From: Parelaphostrongylus tenuis
Lineage: Eukaryota > Nematoda > Chromadorea > Rhabditida > Metastrongylidae
Length of the DNA: 64,000 bases
Assembly: GCA_019055375.1 (NCBI GenBank)
Contig: JAHQIW010006963.1
Span: 186,001 to 250,000, forward strand
Direction of reading: 5' to 3'
Positions 47,442-60,700 of this stretch are shown here, piece after piece. A program made the translations under genes and the position numbers. Within the stretch, counting starts at the first letter, position 1. Each line of letters starts with the position of its first letter. Below the pieces are notes generated by a model. The model saw only the letters and a program-made list of their open reading frames with translations. It made no database searches and was not told where the DNA came from.

Positions 47442-50400
47442 GTACAAACCCTAGAAATTTATATCCCAATTTTCATTTGAATATTCGAATTGCGAATGGT
47501 TCAATCCCAATTTGATGTTCGTAACTAGACCGTAATCTGATAATCTGAGATATTTACATGACGTAAATTTGTCTAAATTTCGTCAAATGTGCCATTTATG
47601 GCATCTTTTACATCATCTTATTCTCACTTGTAGGATAAAATTTGAAATCATCGTGTTTCTCATTATCATAAAAGACAATGATGACGATCAGCCGTCGACG
47701 ATCCGTAATGACATCTCTGATTCATTGGACATGTGTAGCGATTTCGGCATAACTGAGAATGGAATCTAATTCTTCTCACCCGAATATCACGGATTCGATG
47801 AGGTGATTTGCATAGAGCACCTCATTTCTATAGCTAGATTTCATCCCATTTTAAATGCGTCGTAATGAGAACGATGGATGTTCATGGATTCGTCTCGGCT
47901 GTGATTACGGTAGACTAGGTATTATAAGGAATCATCACTAAATCGCAATATCTTAAACTGTATTAAGTCGTTAATCGTCAATCACTGAAACAATTTTGCA
48001 TTAATTGTAGATCACGTAATTTGCGTAATTTTATAAGTATAAAAGCGGACAATATTCTACGACAAAAGCGTACGACTACTCTGCATAATGGCACGTCTAT
48101 ACTGTTTTCGTGTACATGTTGTAGTCCATTTCAGTCCATGTCCTACATATTTTTATCGTAACGAATTGGCCACTCATGATGATTAATTCGTTAGTTCTCC
48201 GTCTGCAGTATGTGCCATAACAATCAACTAAACGCATCGGCTATGACAAGCTAAAGGGGATGTACCGGAAATTGAAACCGCGCACGGTTATCAGCCGCGT
48301 GCTTCCGGAAATTTCCGTTCTTGCGCCAACTGTGTGCGCCTTCGTTAATGGCGCTCTTCTTGCGCAAAATGCGCTAATATTTACAAATTTACTGCTTTGA
48401 CAAGTACATTTCCATTATTCATAGATTACCCAGGTTCCTTTCGTTTTTCAACTCGCACCTCTATCTGTTGACTGGGTTTCATACAAATTTCCATAGGCGC
48501 AAAGCGTTACGAATCACGTTGATCGCATCGACTCTAAGCTAGTAGTAGATATCCAAAGAACTTGACGTGATTTTTGTTGATAGACTTAGCGGAAACCGTC
48601 TTCTATTTTTACGTGAATCGTACAAGTTTTACAGCTGTAAACAATCCGATTATATCACAATTCAAACAATAAATCTGTGCGACTGCGTGTAGACGCAAAA
48701 TTGGGTCCTATAATTCGCGCCAAATAGATCACATGTGGAAAATATTGTGAAGAACGAGGAGCGCATTACAGAGATGCGGAGTTTTGTTTGCATTGTAGCT
48801 TGCGATCGCACGCCTATTCAATTCGAGCTCTATTGAGAGCACATCTAACGGATTAACGTATTACTATGCGTAATATTACACCAATCTTAAATCGTTAATA
48901 TACTTCAAGTGGTATCGTCGTCATCATCAGCTTCGAGTTTGAGTTAAGCTTTGATTGATATTGGCGTAATATTTATAGGAATTACGTGGTGACTGTTGTT
49001 TTAGGACATTACATTTCTTAATCGCTTATTGAGAAATGACCTTTCGATAATAATCAGCTAATGAAGTTAAATGATGTGGTTCATGCTGCCATCAAAAAAT
49101 TCGTGCTCAGCTTTCCAAAAACATTGAAAGAACAGATTTTCCTTTTTGTGAAACAATCACGAGCGAATGAAGTGAGTGACGGCGATCAGTCTCGTCACCA
49201 TTGGTTGAGGTAGAATTATTTATCTCCTTGAGACAATGATGAAGTTGGTGAACCAATGGATGTGATGGATTTGGCGGCAATGATGATCTGGGTGGGCCAG
49301 TTGGCAGAAAATGAACTCCGACCTAATTGATGGAGGGTTTGAATAATTGGATATTTAAGGTACAAACAAAAACCGCCTTCGTTGTGTCGTCATCTGTTCA
49401 TTGTGAGGTTGAACTGTTTAATGAGTACTGTGGCGTTATGTTAATGCTTGCTGATTTTCAAGTGATGAAATTTAACCGATATGGAAAACTGCACATGTAG
49501 AATTTTTCTCCACGGTAGTTTTTCATTTGAATAGTGTTCCTAAATATCGTTCTTAAGTACAATGATAACAGTGAGCACTATACAATCGGAAGTCAGTGTT
49601 ATAACTATCACTCATTCAGTAGAGGAATTTCCTGAAGTATTTCAATAATTTTTTGTTCTACACATCTGACGAAAAGATTATACGGGAAAGAATTCTAATA
49701 AGTGAGGTAGCTTAGAGGATAGAGAAAGCATAAGCGATTAACAATAACACGACTTCACTTCAATTTTCAGCTGTCGCTCCCAAGTTTCCAATATTGGTTC
49801 GAGGAATTAGTACTCTTACGCGTATTCGATCAAATGAGAAATGTTTTTCGAATTTGTCGTAACAATATCGTAACAGGACCGAGTGTTCTTTGATTTGCAC
49901 CCAAGATAGATCAATTAAGCCATGTATTTTACAGAATATTCTTGAATTAAACCTACAATAATTTCTTCTCGGCACTACTGGACTCTCCTACATCTCTTTT
50001 TCATATTCATTTTGTATTACCTCAACGGAAATATGTAATATGTGATGCTTTAGATGCTCGATTTTATCTTCCGCTTTACAAGTTATGCCAAACCTAAGAT
50101 TTTTTTTTATTTGCTTCGTTACCTTGCAACGTCCAATCATAGAGTTTTCATATTCGAAGAAGATTCGGGCGCAAATAAAGATTTGGGCACCTTTTATTTT
50201 TGAAAATATGGCTGACAGTTTCCTAGGAAGTGGATTATCCAGAAACCTGATACAGCAGTGCTAGTCGCTCTCACATCTCCACCACTGACAGTTGACTGTC
50301 GCTTTTGTGAATTGCTAGGAACTTTGCTCCTTTGCGGTTACGAGAAATTTTTTGTTTTGGTGAAAGTTCAGTAGCGGAAGCGATGTGATATTTGTGTAGA

Positions 50401-50649
50401 CTGACTACCATTCAAACGAAAGACATCACGGACCTAGTCGGAGACCTTTATTAGTCAACAGTATAGCTGAAGAATCTTTCGTGACTTTTGTACTCATCGA
50501 TCATAACTGTGTAATTCTCTGTCTGCGAGAAAACATTGCTCCCATGTTTATGACGCTCTGCAGTAGTCCAGCGGCTACTTTAGCCAGATTGCACCTTCAT
50601 GTAAGGGTTCCCTTAATCAAATTCAAAACCACCAACTAGCTTCTCTAAT

Positions 50650-50790
50650 CCCATATTGATGGGCGGGCAGTCGGTGGTCGTTGGATGATGTTTGAGGATG
50701 ATGTCGACACTCTCCCTCAACTCGTCTCACAGGTCGACCACGCCCATTGGCGTACGCCCCACGTCGGCGACGGCGAGGACAAGCTGGATT
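50650..50790. promoter_or_regulatory. GC-rich island with GC-box and CCAAT-like elements
   Basis: Within AT-rich surroundings this stretch carries GGGCGGGC near its left end, and later GACCACGCCCATTGGCGTA, where a GC-box-like sequence abuts an inverted CCAAT (ATTGG). CGGCGACGGCGAGG follows. Base composition and motif density differ sharply from the flanks. A regulatory role is inferred from composition only. Confidence 0.3.
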
Positions 50791-51738
50791 GTGATTAGCC
50801 AATTTAGTAGTCGAATTCGGTCTTAAAACCCTATGATTCTCTTATCCATCTCTTGTTCCCATCTCCTCTCTTCTTTCTTTTCTCACCTTTTTAATGGCCT
50901 TTTTTACTTTTTTCTCGTTGTGTTAAACATGACGTCGGCTGCTTTCACATTCTCAATGAGCGATAGGATAAACTTGTACTTGTCAGTGAGCTAGGCTGCA
51001 AGCCTCAGCAGCCACCGTAATCAATCCAAGTGTTTTTTTTCTTCGTGCTTCATAGACTCGTTCGGATAATCTTTCAGAGTGTTTTACGCGTTACGAATTT
51101 GTACTGCTAAATGTTTTCGTCAACAGGGGGCGATGGTTAAACGACGACTATCGCAAATCTCTATAAAATCTAATTTGCATACGAGTGAAATTTATAATTT
51201 GCAAAATTTCCTAGTTGGTTTCATCTTTAGAGAACAACACCTCTTTCTGCAAACAACTGTAAAAAAAAAAGCGTGACGATTTTTTCAATGGTTTGAAATT
51301 TCACCTCATAATAAATATGTTGAAAATATTTTTGGTAATCTCATAAACTATCGACACATTCTCGATTTGTCAGCAGCCTTGTGGGTATTTTCCAAATTTT
51401 CTTTCTCGGTTTTACTTATTACCATTATTGACTTAGCAAGTGTGCATCTTTACCTCAAATCGACTCAAGGACAACTGTCACATAATTTTCCGTCATATAC
51501 CTCTTGCAATAATTTCTATACGATTTTCTATTCCGCAAATTTTCCTTCACAGTGGGGATTCTTTGATCTCACTGATACATTTAGACATTTTCACTGATCA
51601 AAGTTAAGCGTGTCGAATGATTTCATCGGCATTTCTGCATGTGAAATTTTCTGTCATCAACCTAGAGAAAAAACTTCTTGTGTATTTTGTTCATTACACA
51701 GTGACACACTAATCGTTTTTGCTTTCTTGTGTAATTTA

Positions 51739-51790
51739 TATCATCATCACCATCATCAGCATCATTATCGCATTGTCTATCATCATCGTA
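51739..51790. repeat. Imperfect (ATC/CAT)n trinucleotide repeat
   Basis: A run of CAT and CAC triplets (CATCATCACCATCATCAGCA and onward) that gives the polyhistidine stretch of the overlapping plus frame. That frame is not otherwise gene-like. Confidence 0.8.
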
Positions 51791-51881
51791 AGCATTGTGC
51801 TGAAAAAATTGTCGTGACCGTGGCGTCGTTCATATAAAAGCGTACAATGGGCGATGAGGGTTTCCTCGACTCGGGCACGTG

Positions 51882-51888
51882 TATAAAA
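51882..51888 (+). promoter_or_regulatory. TATA-like site
   Basis: TATAAAA preceded by GCACGTG, an E-box core. A second similar site (ATATAAAAGC) lies about 50 bases upstream. Either could serve a plus-strand promoter, about 2.1 kb before the Iroquois start codon. Short AT-rich matches of this kind are common by chance. Confidence 0.15.
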
Positions 51889-52329
51889 CAACTTGCCATC
51901 ACAGAAGCCGTTTTTTATTTCGCACCCGAGTCGATGACAAATTTTCTTTCATTTTATTCTTATCGTGAAATCGTTTAATTGTTGAACTCTTCCCCTAAAA
52001 TCTTGTCATGAAGTCCCTGTGTTTTGTCTTACAAAACGAACAAGTAATTTTTTCTTCAAAGTTCCTCCAATGAGGACGGTTTTGTAAAATTTCGGCCCAA
52101 ATTACTTACTCTATCGATAGTACACACCTGACACAGTCTTATTGATATGATTGCATTCATTACATAAATGAATTAGCGCGACATTAAACGCTTAGTGTCT
52201 ATTTTTTAGTCCAGGACTTACGCGCCCTATTACACAATTCTGACATTGTATTACCGATCATTGATGATTACAATAACAACAATCATTACAATGTTTTGAT
52301 GCGTGTACAACTTGTTTCATCGCAACGAC

Positions 52330-52690
52330 ACTGAATACGGCCGGACATCATTTCCTTGTTCATCATCATCTCCATTTCTCTGTCGGTCTCCCGACGACTA
52401 CCGTAATTCGAGGCGACCGACCTCAACGAGCCGTCGCAAGCGCCGCCGCCCCTGCGGCCGCCATAGTCGTGTTCCAATCAACGTCGAGTGGGCGGGGCAC
52501 GTCTCGGAGCTGAGCACCGCCCACCCGCCTCGACATACCAATCACGGTGACGATGGGCGGAGCTTGTGAACAGCATGTTCATTTTGTAACAACATAATTC
52601 TCGGCAACGAATCGTCTCGGTGGTGGGCGCGCGCTTGTCGCCTCGTGGCACCACTTAGGGGACTGCGCGACACAACACCCATATCTCAAA
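52330..52690. promoter_or_regulatory. CpG/GC-rich island upstream of the Iroquois gene
   Basis: This is the most GC-rich segment of the window. It contains GGGCGGGGC at 52490-52498, GGGCGG at 52555-52560, CCGCCCACCCGCC around 52518, and CCAAT sequences near 52474 and 52538. CG dinucleotides are frequent throughout. GC boxes with CCAAT boxes are a classical promoter or enhancer combination. It lies 1.3-1.7 kb before the start codon at 54033. The overlapping frames on both strands (88 and 63 codons) are probably only open because AT-rich stops are scarce. Confidence 0.4.
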
Positions 52691-52972
52691 GCGGCCACAC
52701 TGATTATCACCACTGAAGTATCATCCTAACAATGATCATTAGTGAATGGTCTTCAAGGGCAATTTGCGGAATGGCCTATCGTTTTTTTTCTGCACAAGAT
52801 CCTACTTCTTAATCATTGCTCTCGTTTTGAATTACCTGGGATCAATTTTGAATCTTGTATCGGGCCAGCTTTTTTTTACTACCCAGTTATTCAAATTATG
52901 TTCTAGTTCACTAAAATACAGTTCTGTACTATGACGTGTCGGGAGAAACCGTGCAGTGTCTGTTTTCGCGGA

Positions 52973-53068
52973 TGTGTGTGTGTGTGTGTTTGTGTGTGTG
53001 TGCGCGTGTAAGGTGAGTATCAGTGTGCATCTGTGTGTATGCGTGTGTATATGCGTGTGATGTGTGTA
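52973..53068. repeat. TG-rich simple repeat
   Basis: A (TG)n run to about 53004 followed by a decayed tail of TGTGTG, TGCG and TATGCG units. It explains the His/Thr-rich minus frame and the Cys/Val-rich starts of the two plus frames. Confidence 0.85.
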
Positions 53069-54032
53069 GGTGCGAAACCTTGTCGCTATCCGTTTTCACT
53101 AACGATCTTCTCTTCACCGCTATTGTCCCCATATCATCATCGTACCGTTTATCAGTGGCCAACCAACCGAGAACGCCAACCATCCGATTCATGTTTCTCG
53201 CCGCCAAGTCGACAATTTCCAACCATCACTACCACCATCGTCGCTGCATGGCCGGTCATCGCACATCTAGTTCATCACTCATCGTTCTCTTTCATCATAT
53301 CACTTTCATATTGTTTACATTTTGTTCGACAATGTCGGCAACTACTTTGCCGCTACTCAATTAACGCCTAAAATCCGAACATCAATGAGCTATTGAAAAT
53401 GATGATGGATGTGATCTTAGTAGAACAAGGTGGCGCAAAGGATATCTTATCACATTTTTATCAATTCACCTTTGATTCCTTCGTACCCGAACGAATCGTG
53501 TCTGCTTAGAAGATCTATTTCAAAAGAATTAGAATGTTTCGCAGATGTTGCAGAGGGAAATTCATAAAATTCTGCTTTTTCCCTAGTTGATAAATTGTCA
53601 CATTTCGTTTTATTTTCTGCAAGACAGTTATTTTTATTCAGAAACTTGCGCTTGCAGAAGTACTTTTGAGGACTCCAAATTCTTAGAATATGTAGAAGCG
53701 TCAGCTCAGACCACACAGAGTGTTGTCGTTTTTCCAGTAGAAAGACTTCTTGCATAATTGCTTTTCTCTATATTTTTTCGCGACAAATTTGCACGTGGAG
53801 AAATACTCTCTTTCGTTATAAATTTATTTTGGCTAGTCGTTTTTTTTTTTTGTTAAACCTGTTGTTTTCGTCACCCGTAGTCTTGTCGTTTTGATTCTTG
53901 CTGTGTCGATGCAAAAATTGTGGTGATGTATATATTTACGTTTTAGAACATCAACTAATCATCATTTCTTCGCCGGTGTGTATATTGCTTATTCTTATAT
54001 TACGATCTGATTTCGTCTAAACCAAAATCTTA

Positions 54033-54068
54033 ATGATGGCATTTAATTCAACTTTTAATCCGTCACAG
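54033..54068 (+). CDS. irx-1: Iroquois gene, first coding exon
   Basis: Twelve codons ([12 protein letters not shown]) ending in CAG/GTATGC, phase 0. The exon is short, but its donor and phase match the next exon. The start could differ if another upstream exon exists. No AG trans-splice acceptor lies within the 30 bases before the ATG. Confidence 0.7.
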
Positions 54069-57000
54069 GTATGCACAATTGTTGATGTAGGTTTTGAACT
54101 TACTTCAGTGCATCAAAGGGACTGTGGAATATTTTGGGTTATCATCGTAGGGAAGAAGAAAGAGGCGTCGTTCTTGTTGAATGTCGTTTCCGTGCAAATA
54201 TTTATGTCACTTGGAGCGGTAATAAATTACAGGAAATGAAATTGAAAGACGAAACAATTCAGAGAGCGAAAAAAAGAAAATGGAAGCAAAACATGATAAG
54301 AGAGTGACGATCTCTTATTCTATTTTGTAGTCGAGCTGTTTTTGTTCACTTTGTCAAATACAACGACAATGACCATCATAAGTTGGTATTTTGTCCCGAA
54401 TGACACTTGCAAAAATTCCTTTTCTTATCACTTTCCAGATGAAATCATTTCTAATCACTTCTCTTTAAAAGTGATATGATTGATTCCGTGCGTTGTTTGT
54501 GGTTTTTTCTTTTTATTGTGGAAAATCCGTCACCACAGAGAGAATCATTGTTCTTTTGTTCGATGTTTAATGCTTTCCCGACGTATACGGATTTCCAACA
54601 AACAAACAGACGCTTCATGATTTTGTGTAATAAAATGTTGATAAAAAACATCATTGTAATGAGGTTAAAACGTTCGAAAAGTCAATGAATACAATTCTTT
54701 ATTAAAGTGCAGATTTTTCAATGAGATTAAATTAAGACCCGAGAAAACTTTCCATTTTAGTTGCTGACACAAGTCGGAACACCGTTGAAACCGGACGGTG
54801 GAGGTGCTATGGAATTAAACGCGGACACGTTACGATTTCTAGCCGGCGGTAATCCTCTGTTCGCTAGTGGTCAGTTCCCGTTCGCTAGCGGCATCCCGGG
54901 CGCCATGCCTGCCGATGCATTTCGAGCCATGGCTACCCAAGGCGGTCTACCATTTCCTATCATGTACCCGGGTCTTCAACCAGTGAGTCGATGTTGAATT
55001 TTACTCTCCCTTCTATTACATTTCCTTTTTTGACTTACAGTTGGTTCTTTCTCACTGTAAATTCTTTACTCATTGATATTCTTGATTCGTCAAATGATCA
55101 ACATCTTTGATCTGTTTCTTATATGTGAAAAACATTCAGTCAGAGAGAAATACTTCGTTCATGAGACTTTATGTAATTGATCATTAATGAAAGAGGATAT
55201 AAAAACAGAATACACGCTAAAGACTTCATGTTTTATTGTTTTATTCAGGTAATTGGTTTTTCGTCATGCAGAAATTGTTTTCTATTTGGAAAGTGATCAT
55301 GTAAATTACCCACTTCTTTTCCATCTTTTCCTGTGTCAATCTGATCATTCCTACTCTCTCACTTTCTTTATTCTTTTCCCCAAATTCTTTTTCCTGCATC
55401 GCTCTATGATTATTGCCGTTCGAACCTTGGAGTGTTTATAACTTTATCAATGTTGTGATGGACCATTGTGCGAATGTAGAGACGACCCCCAATTTTAGCG
55501 ACAATCTTATCGCGTCGATCTTCCTTTGATTCATTCGTCAGCCTCTCACCCTCGCCTCACCACTGCAACTTTCATTCCTAGAGTCCTTAGATTTAAGCGC
55601 ATTCTGTGAAATTATGGAATCTTTATTAGAAGTCGAGAAGAATCCACATAAAGGCACATCTTGTTCTAGCAGTCTTTGGTGGAAATCTCAAAAATTAATG
55701 GGATTTGAAAAGAAAAGGCAGCAATTAAACTGAACTAGTGGATTTTTTTAAGAAGCTTATTCAAAAGGCCTGTCAACTGACCAATCTCTACAACTCATGC
55801 TAAGAAACTCGCTACGACGTGACTCGCTGCAATGAGATGTGTTCGCGTTGTTATTAAATATCATGAACTACCATATGTATACATACCGTATCCATTCCTG
55901 TCAATACGATGAAATGCAATTTCAATTTGGCTTAGCTGCTGTTGTCTGCCCCAATGTACTCGTGTTTTTCATCGTTTACGTGGGCACTCTATAACAGCAC
56001 CGCTCATCAAATAACATTAATGCTTTGTCGATGTTTCTTGTTCTAAAAAAAAACTTTCGTATTGCTACAGTAGACCTCTTCGCATAGATACACTAGTCCT
56101 GACTAGAACTGTATGTGTGTAGGTGGGTGCGTCAGCGCTTTTCCATCTGAAAAGAAAATTCAACAAACTGAAATAAGTGAAACAACGGGTACGCACCTAC
56201 GTACCGCCCATCGCACTAGACACACACGATTTTTTTTACAATTGTAATTTCTATAACCTTTAAAAATGCTGAGGAAACTTCTTTTTTTTGGTAAACTGTT
56301 ATAAGTGTCACGTCACCAAGTTTCATCTTCCGATCTATCTATACTATTTGCTGCTTTTATTGCTGCAGCTTCTTTCATCCGCACTCTTCTTTCCTCTCTG
56401 CTCCTTTATAGGGGCATGCAGCGTCCAAGGCCGTGTACGGTCATTATCTATGTTCACAAAGAAGATGAAGACACTAACCAACCCCCTTATTACTTATAAA
56501 AACAAACACACTACTCGCCTTAGCAAAGACTCGTTTATAACTAACTATTAAAGATTTAGAGTTCACTAACCGTTCAAATAGCTTGAGCTTGAGCAAGATT
56601 GAGCACGAAACTACATCTAGTCTGTAAAGCTACGAATATCCTCGTCTTCTCAACATTTATAAGAAGCTTATTTTGATTGAAACACTCTCAACAACTCAGA
56701 CAGTTTTTACATTATAGTTCTTATCGACAAAATTGCGCAAAACTTTTTAAATGTAGAGGTTATTCTATAACATGCAAAAACTAAGCTCCATGTTTTTATA
56801 GGACATCAAACCGGAAATGATGCCGGTAGGCGGTGGTCCGATACCAAGTTTTGTCTTCGACGTGATGAACCCGTATCATCCATATGCGAATGGTCTTGAC
56901 GGCGCACGACGGAAAAACGCAACCAGAGAAACGACGGCTCCGCTTAAGGCATGGCTCACCGATCATCGCAAGAATCCTTATCCTACCAAGGGCGAGAAGG

Positions 57001-57734
57001 TCATGTTGGCTGTGATGACGAAGATGACACTAACGCAGGTTTGTCAGTGCACCATACATTAGGTGAATTTTGTTCTTGACGTCTAATAAGTAACTAATTG
57101 TTCCTCTTGGTAGGTGAGCAAAACAAAGGAAGGATTTGACAAATCGTTGTTCTGCTTACCAAATGATTACTTTCAAAGAGATATAGCAACACCGTCGGCA
57201 GCCAGTCGTTGTTTTGATGGAGGGGAGGGGGCAATGCCTAAAACTAGTAATCTTTCTGTGGTAATTGATATATCAGAACTCTCTATTCTACTTTAGAAAG
57301 ACAACTTTGTGTAAACCTAGGAAGCAAAATCTCCATCTCAATAATCTGTAGTTGCACACAAAATCAGCATATGCTGGGTTTAGAATGTTTTTGTTGACCA
57401 CTCTACAAAAGCGTTTTATTTATTCACAATGATTATTTTTCTATAGCATGAATTCAGGTCATAGTTAGCGTATTGCATTGGAAACCTTATAGAGTCAGCC
57501 GCTAATCACCAATTTGTAAGCCGATTGTCGCACTCTGAGTGTTTAGGAACTAGCCGCCATCATAAGTGCAATTAAAATTGACACGAGTCGTCCGCTAGGC
57601 AACCCACTGGCAATGCCGTTGGCGTGTCGCAGCGACTTTGATACGTTGTTGTTATCCGTCATTGCCACAAACGGTCGGACCGGACCGACGGATAGTCGAA
57701 CGAACCGATGGACGAATGGACAGACAAAGCACAG

Positions 57735-57776
<42 letters not shown>

Positions 57777-60700
57777 AGATATATAGACAATTATCGCTCA
57801 ATGCTCACGAAGATTACGTCATTCTCGACTGCTTTGATCTTTCAATCAAAAAATCGCTAATTATGATTCGCGGCGATTCTGCGGCTCATTGGGCTTGACG
57901 CCCACCACCTCGCCACTTGTGAGGTCGTCGATGCGGTGCTCTTAGCAGGAATCTAATGAAGTCAAATGTCGTGTCCTTGTCTATAGTGATTTACTTTGTT
58001 AGATTTTATCGCCATGACAAGAACTCTCGCTTCTTCAAAGGTTCCGCGGATGGTTTCGAATGATTGCCGATCAGAAAATGCCACACACGCACATACACAC
58101 ACAATAATATCCTGATTACAACTAAGAACGTAAATGCCTTGAAAAACAAGAGGTCGTTTTTTCTTTGTCTCTTCCTTTGTTGCACAATTTAAGGAAAGGC
58201 TGCAATAGTGAAAGAAAAATTTTGGCAGTTGTAAAGCACGATTTATGATGATCTGTTTAATTTCCTCCACACAGGAAAGGACGTTTAAAAATGGGCTTTT
58301 GAAAACAATTCACTAGTTAGGAACTTTTGCAGGCTGCCACTCAAAAAACACATTCATTCGGTTCATTTGATGTTGATGACGAAATGTACCAAACACACGC
58401 GTCCATTACGTCATTACACTATTTTTCCTTTTTGTTTGTAGAGCACTGCCAAGAGAAATGAATTTGATAACACCGTTGTCTTGTCCATTATGATTTTTTT
58501 CAAATATTTATCATCTATTAAAGGTATCGACTTGGTTTGCAAACGCTCGTCGACGATTGAAGAAGGAGAATAAGATGACATGGTCCCCACAAAATCGTCG
58601 TGGTGATGATCCCATTGACGACGACTTGGCTGATATCGACGGAATTGATGGTCTTGATGGTTGTGATCGTCCGTCCAGTTCCATGTCCGATATGTCAGAG
58701 AAGAAAGAAGGTTTGCACAAGTTGTTAAAACTCGAAAAATTTGCTATCTGTTTTGATTTTCTCACTCCTGCAGAAGTACCAGTAACACCAACAGCGAATA
58801 ACAACCACAAAGATTCGGCATCGGATGTCAGCACACCGAAAAAAACAAGTGGAAAAATTTGGTCTATTGCTGATACGCTTGGTGAACGATCCGAGTCTAC
58901 GAAGGCGGAGAACGAGGCTGGAAGTTCGAAGAAGGTTGTTTATAATAGTTTGATATGTTTGACATCATCTGCATCGTTTGAAATCCAGTTAATCGTCGTG
59001 TGACTGAAGAAACTGCTATTGATGACCCTATCCGTTCCTGTGGCGCTCTAAAGCTATCCACTGAGCATCGCCTGCTCCAGGACTACGATGTATTATTAGT
59101 GCTTTCTTTTTGGTCAGAGGATGCCTACTGATTACGCATCGAGCTCCACTATGACATGTCGCCAGAGCTATAGAGAGCTTATAGTAATCAGCTTAAGGTG
59201 ATACTTTGGATTGGTAGTTGGTGGAGGCCATCACGAATCACCTTCCGTGTTCTTGTAGTCATTTTATTGCAAGTGATTGTTTACATTGTGCCGAAGACAA
59301 CAATAAACATGTAAGCACGCCCATCTACTCATATTGTACTAATTATATGCGGTGCGAAGTTCAAGAGGTATTGCAAGAATAGTAGTGACTCATTCCTTTT
59401 CAAGATAACTCCCAAATGGGAACAGGCTTACCTAAATTCATGATCAACTAACTTTTCATGAGATACATAACAATAATTATTTGATGTGTATAGTATCTCA
59501 TACATCGGATGAAGAAGTCGAGGAGGAATAGCGGTTTAAATAGTGAAGTACGCTATCAGAATACAAAGCTCGAGTTTCTTCACAGAGGACTCCTCAGCTT
59601 AGATATCCTCGGGATTTCAAGAAGAATTGTCCCGTCGATTATTTTACGGCATCAATGAAGAAGACGATATCCTTATGTAGTAGCCAAAACTACATGCGAT
59701 ATGTTCAAAAACAGTGTGGAGGATGAATGCTAGGAAATGGCTCTAATGAAAGTATTGGGATTTTCACAGTGCGTGTTATGACGGATCGTGTAAAAAATAT
59801 CTCGTAAATGATAACAATGACAAACGACGGTCAAGAAACATATCTTCCCGCAATCATGATAATTTCCAACCATATCCTATAATTTTCAGTTAAAAGCAAG
59901 ATGAGCTCATAGAAACTAGTTTTAGGATTCCCCGACAGTTGAAGATGATCCGGCAGCAATGGCACAATTACAACGAATGATCGCTTTATCAAATTTCCAA
60001 TTCCCACCACAAATGCTGGCCGCTATGGCACGATCTGGAACTATTCCACCGATGCCGTTTCTCAGCCCGTTGACTTTGATGGGTTTTGCAGCTGCACATC
60101 AACAGCAACAACAGCCACAACAGCAGAAACAGCAAAAACAACAGCCACATCAATCAATGAGCGGTCAGTATGCATTTCCTTTTTGGCTTTTTGGACTTTT
60201 ATGCTGATGTCATGCATTAAGGAGCTAAAGAAGACTCACAATGAGACATTATCCCACTCTTGAAACAAATTTACAGTGTTCGAATATCTTGCAGTAGTAA
60301 AGAATAGTGAGCAGTGATTGATTTTTTCACTGTGCAAAGTGCATTGTGACCATTTCTCGTGTCATTCGTTGCACTTTGGTGTCGTGCTATCTTAATCTTT
60401 GCATGTAATACATGGGTTGTAGTGTTGTTTATGATAACAGACAATATAGGCGCAGTGATTTGATTACAAGTTCCCACGATATCACTAAACAACTCATAAT
60501 AGGAAAGCATAAGTAACCATTGCGCTTGAATCACAACAATTCACTTGTCGTCGCTCGCTTGACATTATGATCTACCCGTGCAGCATCCGCGCGTCACTCT
60601 CCACATGCAGCCGCTATCGACGCTTTCCCGTAGGCTTTTTTCACCTAGATATGGCACTAATCGGCGATTATCGCGAGATCAAATCTATTTCATGGTATTG

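Larger units (their letters stand above)
47442..54032. other. Non-coding DNA upstream of the Iroquois gene
   Basis: No gene is supported. The overlapping frames at 52929-53371 (two plus, one minus) exist because a TG/CAT-rich sequence has few stops. The segment contains two GC-rich islands, a TATA-like site and simple repeats, listed separately, and probably includes the 5' regulatory region and 5' UTR of the homeobox gene. Confidence 0.55.

Noticed and set aside
52929..53371. Three overlapping frames of 97-113 codons on both strands
   Set aside because: All cross the TG repeat or a CAT/ATC-rich, stop-poor stretch. The amino-acid content simply reflects base composition.
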